DNA of 33,768 nucleotides from Thermoprotei archaeon (GTDB lineage Archaea; Thermoproteota; Nitrososphaeria; Geothermarchaeales; JDFR-13). The stretch lies in the NCBI GenBank assembly GCA_015661745.1, contig DQVL01000094.1:1-33768 (forward strand). The letters are read 5' to 3'. Positions 1 through 7,724 of the stretch are shown here, one piece after another. Under the pieces are notes generated by a model. That model had not been told where the DNA came from and searched no databases. It saw only the letters and a program-made list of their open reading frames with translations. The position numbers and the translations under genes were made by a program. How positions within the stretch are numbered: the stretch's first letter is position 1; every line of letters begins with the position of its first letter.

Positions 1-12
1 CTCTTCCGATCT
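1..12. other. Illumina adapter remnant at contig edge
   Basis: The first 12 bases, CTCTTCCGATCT, are identical to the 3' end of the standard Illumina adapter. Ribosomal RNA sequence follows directly. This is a library artefact left by incomplete trimming, not genomic DNA, and it marks the left border as an assembly end. Confidence 0.9.
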
Positions 13-350
13 GGGGGTTTAACGCTGTATATCCAAAACCCCACATCTCTCCCTATTCTTCATAGGGAGATTTGGTTTGGGCTCCTCCCCTTTCCCTCTC
101 CGGTACTCAGGGAATCTCAATTTGATTTCTTTTCCTCCCCCTACTAGGATGTTTCCCTTCGGGGGGTTCGCCTACACCGGCTAGCGCCGGTGTATATCTC
201 CACCAAAATAATTGGTGGAGATAGGTTTCCCCATTCGGGTATCCGCGGATCCACGGCCGCATGCGCCTACCCGCGGCTTTTCGCAGCTTGCCACGCCCTT
301 CGTCGCCGCCCGAGCCAAGCCATCCACCAGGTGGGTGAGCTCAGTCGGGT
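13..350 (-). rRNA. 23S ribosomal RNA, 5' part (truncated by contig end)
   Basis: Read on the minus strand, the segment starts with the conserved large-subunit 5' signature GGTGGATGGCTTGGCTCGGG (complement of 309-328). The conserved GACGAAGGGCGTGGCAAGC block and the A-rich stretch GGGGGAGGAAAAGAAATCAA follow. This is the archaeal 23S 5' domain, running off the left edge, so only about the first 340 nt are present. The exact mature 5' end is not visible; about 350 is estimated from the position of the signature. Local GC is far above the surrounding coding DNA, as expected for rRNA of a thermophile. The next minus-strand gene upstream is tRNA-Lys, not 16S rRNA. Confidence 0.93.
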
Positions 351-385
351 GAGGCTGGTAAGGTCACAATTCACCTATACACGGC

Positions 386-443
386 CTGCTGGGTCAGCCA
401 GCAGACCTCTTAGCTTCTTAGAGTCTTTTGTCTCTCTAAGAAG
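386..443 (-). other. 23S leader stem-loops (probable processing region)
   Basis: Two perfect inverted repeats sit between the putative 23S promoter and the mature 23S 5' end. One has arms 414-423 and 434-443 (10 bp, 10-nt loop). The other has arms 386-392 and 398-404 (7 bp, 5-nt loop). Archaeal pre-23S leaders usually form such structures before excision. The matching 3' flank lies off the contig, so the processing stem itself cannot be checked. Confidence 0.55.
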
Positions 444-487
444 CCGCATCCCAAGATTTGTTACCAATTGTTATACTAATAATTTCA

Positions 488-497
488 TATATATAAA
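488..497 (-). promoter_or_regulatory. TATA box for the 23S transcript
   Basis: On the minus strand the sequence TTTATATATA, preceded by an A-rich element, lies where an archaeal TATA box would start transcription near 467. That is just upstream of the 23S leader hairpins. A dedicated promoter here fits the absence of a 16S gene upstream. It is assigned by sequence resemblance and spacing only. Confidence 0.5.
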
Positions 498-541
498 TTT
501 TTGAATGATATTCAATCTTTTATTTTAATTTATTTTATAAA

Positions 542-673
<132 letters not shown>

Positions 674-756
674 AAACTTCACTTATATCTATATCAAAAT
701 TATTTATTTTAAATCTTTTGATTACTCAGTTCAAGTAATTTATTTATTATTAATAG

Positions 757-843
757 CGGGCCCGGGGGGATTTGAACCCCCGACCTGCGGCTTAGGAGGC
801 TTACGGGTACTTCGCCGCCCTATCCTGGCTAGGCTACGGGCCC
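757..843 (-). tRNA. tRNA-Arg(CCT) with 12-nt intron at position 29/30
   Basis: Acceptor GGGCCCG/CGGGCCC, T-arm GGGGG-TTCAAAT-CCCCC and loop CTCCTAA identify tRNA-Arg(CCT). The anticodon stem closes (GCGGC/GCCGC) only if 12 nt, AAGTACCCGTAA, at 812-801 are removed. The intron therefore lies between positions 29 and 30, inside the stem. Intron bases CCGT pair with positions 24-27 (GCGG), leaving 3-nt bulges at both cuts and a loop of about five bases, a relaxed bulge-helix-loop. No CCA is encoded. The same intron layout occurs in the tRNA-Arg at 8929-9015. Confidence 0.92.
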
Positions 844-864
844 AATATAAAATCATAAAGACCA

Positions 865-876
865 GTTGTTTTTAAA
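865..876 (-). promoter_or_regulatory. Probable TATA box of tRNA-Arg(CCT)
   Basis: On the minus strand GTTTAAAAA is centred about 27 nt upstream of the tRNA 5' end at 843, the usual archaeal spacing. The region also lies upstream of the plus-strand gene at 928, so the promoter zone may be shared. Assigned by spacing only. Confidence 0.4.
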
Positions 877-927
877 CGTAATAGATTTTATTTATTATGT
901 TGTAAGAACATAAATGAATTTAAAGAA

Positions 928-1152
928 ATGAGGGAAATACCAGTTAGAAAGGTGGAGAAAACAATTAGAATACCAAAAGACATAAATGAGAAAATTAAGG
1001 CTCTTGGATTAAAAAAAGAAATTAAATACATGAGAAAAGAATTAATTGACTGCCCGTTATATAAAAGGGAGGTTTCTCCTATATACTGTCTAGTATGTCC
1101 CTATTTTTTGAGGAGGATAAAAGGAGTAATACATTGTAAATATGATGGATAA
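928..1152 (+). CDS. Small four-cysteine protein of unknown function
   Basis: This is a 74-residue protein that I do not recognise. The N-terminal half is basic and probably helical (Lys/Arg-rich, residues 1-40). The C-terminal half carries four cysteines, C42, C54, C57 and C70 (C-x11-C-x2-C-x12-C), a spacing suited to one zinc or iron-sulfur site. It starts 85 bases from tRNA-Arg, divergently, and is followed convergently by another small unknown gene. Codon use looks like its neighbours. The ATG at 914 is out of frame, so the start at 928 is the first usable one. A nucleic-acid-binding role is conceivable from the charge but unproven. Confidence 0.6.
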   Translation: MREIPVRKVEKTIRIPKDINEKIKALGLKKEIKYMRKELIDCPLYKREVSPIYCLVCPYFLRRIKGVIHCKYDG

Positions 1153-1162
1153 TCCTATTCTA

Positions 1163-1459
1163 CTAAAAAGCTGAATTTAACCGCATCCTCTTTATAGATT
1201 CATAAACCTCCATTAATCTACTATCTCCTTCGATATATATTTCATCGATAGAAATTCCATGATGAAACACTATTTTTAATCTGAAATTAAATAGTTTTTT
1301 AGAGAGATTAATAGACAATATAGACGAATAAGGTATAAAATATTTTAATTGTGATCTTATAAGCCCCTTTTTTCTAATCATTAAACCTTGAACACTTACG
1401 GATACTGCTCCATTGAATCTGGTCCCGTTTATCTTAACGTTACATACTACTTCTCTCAT
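1163..1459 (-). CDS. Hypothetical protein, possible PH-like beta fold
   Basis: This 98-residue protein has no recognised family. It alternates predicted beta strands (about residues 3-10, 16-22, 25-31, 36-42, 46-51, 59-66, 69-76) and ends in one amphipathic helix (about 80-92). Seven strands plus a C-terminal helix resemble small PH/GRAM-like domains, but this rests on pattern alone. There is no signal peptide, transmembrane segment, cysteine cluster or catalytic motif. It is convergent with the four-cysteine gene (10-nt gap) and divergent from the aldolase at 1561, with which it shares an AT-rich promoter interval of about 100 bp. Confidence 0.55.
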   Translation of the reverse strand: MREVVCNVKINGTRFNGAVSVSVQGLMIRKKGLIRSQLKYFIPYSSILSINLSKKLFNFRLKIVFHHGISIDEIYIEGDSRLMEVYESIKRMRLNSAF

Positions 1460-1560
1460 TGTTATTCATTATATCTACCTAAATAAGTATTTAAAATAAG
1501 GTAGTGTTTTATGGATATATTTTTATATAAATACGACGCATTTATTCAAAACTATTAAAG

Positions 1561-2133
1561 ATGTACAAGTATGTTGTAAAACCAAGTGATCTAAAGATAA
1601 TACAAGACCTTATAAACTTATCTAAAAAAGCATATGAATTAGGTTTGACAATAGGTAGAAGTGGCAATATAAGTGGAAGAATAAGAGATAATATAATCAT
1701 AATTAAGAAGACAGGAAGATCACTTAATAAGTTGAAGCCAAAAGATTTTGTCATAACTGATTTATTAAGTGATGATGTCCCTAACAATGTATCTTCAGAT
1801 TATTTAATTCATAGAGAGATATATCTTAGTAATCCAAAAATACGATATATACTACATGTTCATCCGGCTAAATTAATAAAGCTTACTTTATCAACTAAAG
1901 AAACCAAGATAATTCCGCAGACTTATGAAGGAAAAATCTATTTTGGCAATGAAATACCAATTGTTAGGGAGGAACATGATAATCTTCATAGGATTTTAAA
2001 GAAATATATTAATGATATTAATAAAAGGTTTCTTATAGAAGCAGGACATGGAGTTTATGTATATTCTTATAACCCAGATGAAATTTTACCCATTCTTGAA
2101 GAACTTGAATATATAGCCTCTCTATCACTCTAA
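1561..2133 (+). CDS. Class II aldolase/adducin family protein, candidate 5-(methylthio)ribulose-1-phosphate aldolase
   Basis: The 190-residue chain shows the class II aldolase (AraD/FucA/MtnB) layout. It has the phosphate-binding GRSGNISGR motif (residues 32-40), TGRSL (51-55), the metal-binding H99-V-H101-P and the third metal histidine H163 in EAGHGVYVY. The family includes fuculose-1-P aldolase, ribulose-5-P epimerase and methylthioribulose-1-P dehydratase (MtnB). Its 3' end overlaps the convergent mtnA gene by 9 nt. That linkage suggests it acts on the MtnA product, either splitting it to dihydroxyacetone phosphate plus an aldehyde (DHAP shunt) or dehydrating it as MtnB. Family call is secure; substrate is inferred. 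An AT-rich TATA-like element about 30 nt upstream suggests a nearly leaderless message. Confidence 0.85.
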   Translation: MYKYVVKPSDLKIIQDLINLSKKAYELGLTIGRSGNISGRIRDNIIIIKKTGRSLNKLKPKDFVITDLLSDDVPNNVSSDYLIHREIYLSNPKIRYILHVHPAKLIKLTLSTKETKIIPQTYEGKIYFGNEIPIVREEHDNLHRILKKYINDINKRFLIEAGHGVYVYSYNPDEILPILEELEYIASLSL

Positions 2134-3132
2134 CTCAGTAAAGTTATATGGAGGGTAGAATATACCTTTCTCCGTTATTATACCGTCGATTAAATTAGGG
2201 GGAGTAACATCAAATGCTGGATTATAAACTTCTAAATTATGAGGCGCTATATATCTTCCTCCACATTTTAATATCTCATCACCATCCCTATTTTCAATAA
2301 CAACTCCTTCAACATCATTTATTAAATCAAGGGTAGATGTAGGGGCTACAACATAAAAAGGTATATTATGATAATTAGCTGTGATTGCAATCTGGTAAGT
2401 TCCTATTTTATTAAAAGTGGTTCCATCCCTTAATATCCTATCAGCACCCACAAATATTTTAGTGATTCCAATCGATTTAATTGCATAAGAAACTGCTGAA
2501 TCGACTATTAATATAGGTTTTATACCAGCATATAAAAGTTCAAATGCAGTTATTCGAGCCCCCTGAAGCTTCGGTCTCGTTTCTGTAATAACAACCTTGA
2601 AATTCTTACCTTTTTCAAAGGCTCTTAAAATAACCCCTAAAGCAGTACCTATAGATACTGTAGCGAGGGATCCAGTATTACAATGAGTAAGGACAATATC
2701 ACCATCCTCTATTAAATTACTTCCATATTCAGACAATTTCCTATTTGTTTCAATATCTTGATCCATTAATCTTGTGGCATATAAAATAATGTCATCAGGA
2801 TCTGGATTTTTTCTTGCATACTCCATCAATAAATTCATCATATTAACTAGATTAACAGCTGTTGGTCTACTACTTTTCAGTCTTTTATAGGCATATCTAA
2901 GGATTTCGAGGAGTTCATCATCTGATTTACCCTTATTTTGATAGGCAACTAATGCCAAACCAAGAACAGCCGTTATTCCTATTAAAGGAGCCCCCCTAAC
3001 ACGCATATTCTTAATTGCCTCAACTACATCATCTAATTCAGTTAAATATTTGTATTCTAGCTTTTCTGGAAGTTTAGTCTGATCAATAATTTTAATTGCC
3101 CCATCTACCCACTCAATACTTCTAAGATACAT
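2125..3132 (-). CDS. mtnA: S-methyl-5-thioribose-1-phosphate isomerase
   Basis: MtnA converts 5-methylthioribose-1-phosphate to the ribulose form in methylthioadenosine salvage. The N-terminus (MYLRSIEWVDGAIKIIDQT), the VRGAPLIGI block, the catalytic cysteine in HCNTGSL (C151) and the catalytic aspartate in GADRI (D231) are all present. The length, 335 aa, is normal. A TTG five codons upstream (3147) is possible, but a perfect Shine-Dalgarno GGAGGTGA (3145-3138) sits 5 nt before the ATG at 3132, so I use the ATG. The related ribose-1,5-bisphosphate isomerase and eIF2B subunits lack this N-terminal signature. Confidence 0.93.
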   Translation of the reverse strand: MYLRSIEWVDGAIKIIDQTKLPEKLEYKYLTELDDVVEAIKNMRVRGAPLIGITAVLGLALVAYQNKGKSDDELLEILRYAYKRLKSSRPTAVNLVNMMNLLMEYARKNPDPDDIILYATRLMDQDIETNRKLSEYGSNLIEDGDIVLTHCNTGSLATVSIGTALGVILRAFEKGKNFKVVITETRPKLQGARITAFELLYAGIKPILIVDSAVSYAIKSIGITKIFVGADRILRDGTTFNKIGTYQIAITANYHNIPFYVVAPTSTLDLINDVEGVVIENRDGDEILKCGGRYIAPHNLEVYNPAFDVTPPNLIDGIITEKGIFYPPYNFTELE

Positions 3133-3137
3133 TCTTT

Positions 3138-3145
3138 TCACCTCC
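3138..3145 (-). promoter_or_regulatory. Strong Shine-Dalgarno of mtnA
   Basis: GGAGGTGA on the minus strand is a full match to the archaeal anti-Shine-Dalgarno. It lies 5 nt before the ATG at 3132 and decides the mtnA start against the TTG at 3147. Confidence 0.8.
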
Positions 3146-3217
3146 AATAAAATTATCGAACCTTAGATATACAATGTAACTATATTAACAATTTAGATTA
3201 TATTTGAGGTATGAGAG

Positions 3218-3754
3218 ATGAGTAAACCAACAGCAATACTCAATGGAAAAAATGTTTATATTAATAAAAACGATGTTAATGCAAAAGTTTTAAAATGGAT
3301 AGTTGATAAAGTTAATGAAAAACTGATAATACAGGGACTTGCGTGTACATACTTATATGAAAGGGGATCACTAAATGTAATAGATACTAATGGTAAACCC
3401 ATGAATCTTGATGACTTAATAATCTGGTTTAGCAAACACGACAAATTCTTCATAAGTAAATATATTGTTTTCAAGGACTTGTCAGATAAGGGATATCAAG
3501 TGATTGAACCGTCTGAAGAAATAAATCATGAAATACCTATATTGGTTATCTCTCCTGAAGTAACTAGTAAAGAGAAGCATCTGGTATATGTAATTGAGGA
3601 AGGATATTCAATAAACATTGATAAAATCTACCAGTTTATATCTGAAGAAATAATTTTCAAAAAATCTAAAGGACATTTAATTCTAGCTATAGTAGAGAGA
3701 AGGGGGGGAGTTACTTATTATACAGCTGAGATATTTCTAGGTGCAACTAAATGA
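3218..3754 (+). CDS. tRNA-splicing endonuclease, non-catalytic structural subunit
   Basis: The 178-residue protein matches the EndA fold: a mixed N-terminal domain (1-75), the conserved YIVFKDLSDKGYQV helix-strand junction (82-95; family form YxVYRDLRxRGY), and a C-terminal domain with LVYVI (122-126), LILAIV (154-159) and the closing TYYTAEIFL strand (166-174). Against the family pattern the catalytic Tyr-His-Lys triad is missing: no YGxDF motif, Lys118 at the His position, and Gly/His at the Lys position. This is typical of the structural subunit of heterotetrameric endonucleases, which tolerate non-canonical introns. The catalytic subunit must lie elsewhere. It overlaps the next gene by ATGA. 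SD GAGGT is at 3206-3210. Confidence 0.72.
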   Translation: MSKPTAILNGKNVYINKNDVNAKVLKWIVDKVNEKLIIQGLACTYLYERGSLNVIDTNGKPMNLDDLIIWFSKHDKFFISKYIVFKDLSDKGYQVIEPSEEINHEIPILVISPEVTSKEKHLVYVIEEGYSINIDKIYQFISEEIIFKKSKGHLILAIVERRGGVTYYTAEIFLGATK

Positions 3755-4626
3755 AAACATTTTCATCTTACATAGAAATCCTTCGACCATTAAATGGATT
3801 CATGGTGGGATTGGCTGTTGTAATAGGTTATCTAATTTCTCTAGAAGAGATCAAATCAATAGTGTTGGAGAATATACTTTATGGATATATAACAGGTTTT
3901 TTCATAAGTTCTTCAATAATGATATTCAATGATATAATAGATCTACCAATAGATAGAATAAACCGACCTGATCGCCCACTACCATCTGGACGAATAACTG
4001 TAAATAGAGCATTACTACTAGGTTTAACTATTGGAATTTTAGGGATAATATTTAGTTTATTAACTGGGTTTAACACACTCTTTTTAGCATTGGGATTTTG
4101 GATAGTAGGGATACTTTACAATCTATATTTAAAGGGTATTCCATTGGTTGGGAATATGGTCGTCAGCTTATCAATAGCAATACCATTCATCTACGGCGCA
4201 TATATAACTGGGAATAACAGCTATGACTTAAATACATATATACTTGCTATAACAGCATTTACCATTAACACATATAGAGAAATAATAAAAGATATAGCTG
4301 ATATTAAAGGAGATAAAAAAGGTGGTTTATCCACATTACCTATCAAATTTGGAAACAAAATTGCTTTCTATATATCTATGACCTTTCTATTAATGGGGTT
4401 ATTAATTGCATGGACTCCGTTATTCATAGACACTGGATTAAATAAATATATTTATACTTTATTACTAGTCTTATCTGAATATCTACTAATAAAAAGTCTA
4501 ATAATACTATTGAAACAAGGTTTAAATGTCAAAACAATAATTAAGAGTAAAAATTTATGTATGCAAGGAATGCTATTAGGAATGACGGCTTTTCTATTCT
4601 CAAGATTAGCAACATTAATAATATAG
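3751..4626 (+). CDS. UbiA-family prenyltransferase, probable digeranylgeranylglyceryl phosphate synthase
   Basis: This integral membrane enzyme has about eight hydrophobic segments and the two UbiA aspartate-rich loops: N60-D61-x2-D64-x3-D68 followed by RPDRPLPSG (72-80), and KDIADIKGDKKGG with D181, D184 and D188. Both bind the prenyl diphosphate through Mg2+. In archaea the close family member adds the second geranylgeranyl chain to geranylgeranylglyceryl phosphate, making the core ether lipid. The RPDRPLPSG loop and 291-aa length agree with that. Other UbiA enzymes (menaquinone, heme O) are less likely but not excluded. Its ATG overlaps the stop of the splicing endonuclease subunit, so the two are co-translated. 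Confidence 0.82.
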   Translation: MKTFSSYIEILRPLNGFMVGLAVVIGYLISLEEIKSIVLENILYGYITGFFISSSIMIFNDIIDLPIDRINRPDRPLPSGRITVNRALLLGLTIGILGIIFSLLTGFNTLFLALGFWIVGILYNLYLKGIPLVGNMVVSLSIAIPFIYGAYITGNNSYDLNTYILAITAFTINTYREIIKDIADIKGDKKGGLSTLPIKFGNKIAFYISMTFLLMGLLIAWTPLFIDTGLNKYIYTLLLVLSEYLLIKSLIILLKQGLNVKTIIKSKNLCMQGMLLGMTAFLFSRLATLII

Positions 4627-4654
4627 ATATATATGTATAGTAGAATGGATCAGA

Positions 4655-5896
4655 ATGAAGTGGAAGACACCAAGAGGAATTAGGGATATACCCCCCGAAG
4701 AGTATCAGAAAATGCTCGATTTATTAGACTTATTCAGAGAATTATGTCAGATCTACGGTTTTCAGATAATGGAACCAGCCACCCTAGAATTTTTTGAAAC
4801 CCTATCCCTGAAGTCTGGAGAAGATATAAAGAATGAAATATATGAATTCTTGGATAAAGGAGGGAGACATATCGGTCTAAGATTTGATTTAACCGTTGGT
4901 ATTACAAGATATGTAGTTGGAAGGCCTGAAATACCTAAACCAATAAAGTTAGGGGCGTACTCTATACAATGGAGATATGATGAACCACAGCGTGGGAGAT
5001 ATAGAAGTTTTTATGCGTGGGATATAGAGATCTATGGAGGAGATACAAGGATATCAGCAATAGAAACCATCCAATTTGCAAACGATATGTTATTTAAAAG
5101 TGGACTTAAAAATTTTTACATATACTTATCCGATAGAAATTTAGTAGAGAATATATTAACAAAGAAATTCAAAGTAAAAAACCCAATAAATATTATGAAA
5201 ATTATGGATAAATGGGGAAAAAAAGATGAAGACTGGATTAGAAACATGTTTATAAATGAAGGAGTAAATAAAGAAACTGCAGATGAAATAATTACATTTT
5301 TCTTTATAGATAAGGATGAAAACCGTTTCGCTGAAGAAAAAACTACGTTATATGACATAAGAGATATTCTTAAGAACGACTTGAATATCAACAACGTAGC
5401 AATAAATCCAGGAATCGTCAGGGGGTTAGATTATTATGATGGAATTGTCTTTGAAATAAAAAGATCAGAGAGAGCACTAACACTTGTTGGAGGTGGAAGT
5501 TACACAACACTTGTTAAGTTGTTTGGTGGGAATTTCACAGCTTTTGGTGCTGCCGGGGGAGTGGAGAGACTTTTAATGGAAATTTATAGAGAGACGGATG
5601 GTGAAAGATCTGGTGTTTATGTAATACCCATTAAGTTTGAATATCTGAACCATGTAATAACAATTGTAAGTAAGTTAAGAAAAGAGGGAATAAGATCTGA
5701 ATATCCAATTTCACATAGAAATATTGACAGACATGTTAAATATGCCGTTGAAAAAGGATATAAATATATAGTGTTCATTGGAGAAAAGGAGATTAAGCAA
5801 CAGGAGTTAACAGTAAAGGATGTAGAATCCGGAATAGAGGAGACATTGGATCTGTCTGAACTCGTGAAAAAAATAAGGAAACACGTTAGGAGCTGA
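4655..5896 (+). CDS. hisS: Histidyl-tRNA synthetase
   Basis: This is a class II aminoacyl-tRNA synthetase charging tRNA-His. The N-terminus TPRGIRDIPPEE is the HisRS signature. Motif 2 is in QWRYDEPQRGRYRSFYAWD, the histidine-A loop is GLDYYDGIVFEI, and motif 3 lies in the GGGSYTTL...FGAAGGVERLL stretch. A C-terminal anticodon-binding domain of about 90 residues follows. Full length, 413 aa, is usual for archaea. It begins 28 nt after the UbiA gene and may be in the same operon. Its 3' end overlaps the convergent SAM hydrolase by 11 nt. Confidence 0.96.
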   Translation: MKWKTPRGIRDIPPEEYQKMLDLLDLFRELCQIYGFQIMEPATLEFFETLSLKSGEDIKNEIYEFLDKGGRHIGLRFDLTVGITRYVVGRPEIPKPIKLGAYSIQWRYDEPQRGRYRSFYAWDIEIYGGDTRISAIETIQFANDMLFKSGLKNFYIYLSDRNLVENILTKKFKVKNPINIMKIMDKWGKKDEDWIRNMFINEGVNKETADEIITFFFIDKDENRFAEEKTTLYDIRDILKNDLNINNVAINPGIVRGLDYYDGIVFEIKRSERALTLVGGGSYTTLVKLFGGNFTAFGAAGGVERLLMEIYRETDGERSGVYVIPIKFEYLNHVITIVSKLRKEGIRSEYPISHRNIDRHVKYAVEKGYKYIVFIGEKEIKQQELTVKDVESGIEETLDLSELVKKIRKHVRS

Positions 5897-6680
5897 GAAT
5901 TATCATTGCGGTATCGCCAGACCTTAATTTAATGACTTCACTTGCTGGTTTTAGGTAACTAACAATTTCATAAAAACCGCTACTTCCACATAGTAATCCC
6001 AGCTCATCCCTTTTCAATTCAGAAAAAGTATTGACTTTGGACAAAAGAAAAACTTTTCCTTTAGCCCACAAATTTATCTTATTTGGAATTTCTTCATAAC
6101 AAGGAATATTTGTTATCACATTCCCAAATCTATCTATATGCAGAACTTTAAAAACAATCCGATCTCTACCATATGAATATATAAAAATGTCATTATCAAC
6201 AATATTTTCCTTCTCTTTAAGAAATTCTCTATCACCTCCAAAGTATAATCCTAAAGCTCTTGCAAATACGTCTCTTCCATGGAAAGTTTGAGAAACATTT
6301 ACAAAATATTTTTGATTAGTATAGTCAATATAATATATTTTTTTAATTCCTAGCGTTGATGCCAATGGATAGAGAACGCCATTGTCTGGACCAACAAGAA
6401 CATTATTCTTTTCACATTCTATTAGTATCGCATCACGTTGTGAACCAACCCCTGGATCAACGACTACGAGAACACCTGAATTATAGATATTTAATAGTGA
6501 GAGCTGCCATGCAATAAAAGAAGCATCTAAAATATCCCCCGGTTCCACTTCATGGGTTACATCAATGAAGGTTATATTGTATGGATATAGATCAAGTATT
6601 ACTGATTTCATGGCTGCAACGTAATAGTCTTTATATCCAAAATCTGTTATAATAAATACCTTCTTTAATGAAGTAGGCAT
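5886..6680 (-). CDS. S-adenosyl-L-methionine hydrolase (adenosine-forming), DUF62 family
   Basis: Members of this family hydrolyse SAM to adenosine and methionine using an activated water (or hydroxide), and are homologous to fluorinase and chlorinase. Visible signatures are IITDFGYKDYYVAAMK near the N-terminus, VVVDPGVGS, GPDNGVLYP and FHGRDVFARALG. A beta-barrel C-terminal domain contains DRFGNVITNI. Length, 264 aa, is normal for archaeal members. Its 3' end overlaps hisS by 11 nt in convergent orientation. It is divergent from the mevalonate gene at 6736, with about 55 bp between. Other SAM-related genes lie in the window (mtnA, SAM synthetase), though not in one operon. Confidence 0.9.
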   Translation of the reverse strand: MPTSLKKVFIITDFGYKDYYVAAMKSVILDLYPYNITFIDVTHEVEPGDILDASFIAWQLSLLNIYNSGVLVVVDPGVGSQRDAILIECEKNNVLVGPDNGVLYPLASTLGIKKIYYIDYTNQKYFVNVSQTFHGRDVFARALGLYFGGDREFLKEKENIVDNDIFIYSYGRDRIVFKVLHIDRFGNVITNIPCYEEIPNKINLWAKGKVFLLSKVNTFSELKRDELGLLCGSSGFYEIVSYLKPASEVIKLRSGDTAMIILSS

Positions 6681-6735
6681 AAGAAAAGGTTATCGAAATG
6701 ATTTAATAAAACATCTTGAAATATTTTTTCATAAA

Positions 6736-7722
6736 ATGACTAAATATAAAGCTTCTGCATTTGGGCATCCGATTCAGGGTTTAATAAAATACCATGGGAA
6801 AATAGATGAAGTGCTCAGACTTCCATCACATAATAGTATATCCGTAAATCTTAGCCGATTTTATACATATACAACAGTTGAAATATCTAATACGCTGGAT
6901 AACAATACCATGGAAATCGATGATAAGCCCGCCTCTAGAGATGCTATGGAAAGGGCATTGAGAGTTTTTAATGCATTTAGGAAGCTAACAAATCTACCTG
7001 AAGACTACAAAATAAAAATAATTTCAAAAAACAATTTCATGAGTGGGATAGGGCTTGGCTCATCATCATCAGGATTTGCCGCCTTGACAATGGCTATATC
7101 TTCAGCACTAAAAGTAGATGTCGATCTGACAACACTCTCAAAAATAGCTAGACTTGGTAGTGGTTCAGCCAGTAGAAGTATAGTAGGGGGATTTTCAGAG
7201 TGGGTAGTAGCTACTACACATGAACATAGTTATTCATATAGATTAGCGGGAGATGAAGTACCTCTTAAGATGATTGTAGTAGAAATACCTAAGCTTAAAG
7301 ATCTCCCATCTACTTTAGCCCAAATAGAGACTGAAAAATCTATCTTTTATAAAGTTAGACTAGGATATATTCCAACGATGTTGCGAAAAATGAGGAATGC
7401 TATATTAAGTCATGATGTAGAAAAAATCGGGGAACTTGCAGAAATCGATACACTGAATCTTCATGCTGTGATTATGACCGGCCCCAACCGATTAATTTTA
7501 TGGAGGCCACAAACTGTGGAGGTTATCAGAAAAGTGTGGAAATTGAGGAAAAGAGGGGTTCCAGCCTACTTTTCAATTGATACTGGAGCTACTGTATACA
7601 TCAATACACATGAAAAATTTGCTGAAGAAATTTTAGATGAATTTAATGGGATTGAAGGGATAAATACTTATATATCTGATGTAGGATTAGAGGCAAAGCC
7701 ATCCTCAAACCACTTATTTTAG
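6736..7722 (+). CDS. mvaD: Diphosphomevalonate decarboxylase family protein
   Basis: This GHMP-superfamily enzyme catalyses the ATP-dependent decarboxylation that yields isopentenyl diphosphate. Matches to the family include PIQGLIKYHGK (usual PxNIALIKYWGK), the nucleotide loop GIGLGSSSSGFAAL, ARLGSGSASRSIVGGFSEW, and the catalytic aspartate in AYFSIDTGATVYI (usual AYTFDAGPN). Keeping that Asp argues for a true decarboxylase rather than a Thermoplasma-type mevalonate 3-kinase. Two nucleotides separate it from the kinase at 7725, a tandem like the phosphomevalonate kinase/decarboxylase pair of Sulfolobus. A decarboxylase acting on the monophosphate, as in haloarchaea, cannot be excluded from sequence. 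Length 328 aa. Confidence 0.85.
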   Translation: MTKYKASAFGHPIQGLIKYHGKIDEVLRLPSHNSISVNLSRFYTYTTVEISNTLDNNTMEIDDKPASRDAMERALRVFNAFRKLTNLPEDYKIKIISKNNFMSGIGLGSSSSGFAALTMAISSALKVDVDLTTLSKIARLGSGSASRSIVGGFSEWVVATTHEHSYSYRLAGDEVPLKMIVVEIPKLKDLPSTLAQIETEKSIFYKVRLGYIPTMLRKMRNAILSHDVEKIGELAEIDTLNLHAVIMTGPNRLILWRPQTVEVIRKVWKLRKRGVPAYFSIDTGATVYINTHEKFAEEILDEFNGIEGINTYISDVGLEAKPSSNHLF

Positions 7723-7724
7723 AG

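Noticed and set aside
190..504. A 104-codon open frame on the plus strand
   Set aside because: It lies antisense to the 23S rRNA 5' region and its leader. The codons translate conserved rRNA sequence and show no protein features.
3741..3932. A 63-codon plus-strand frame overlapping the UbiA gene start
   Set aside because: It is a frame-shifted shadow of the prenyltransferase gene, which has strong motifs in the other frame.
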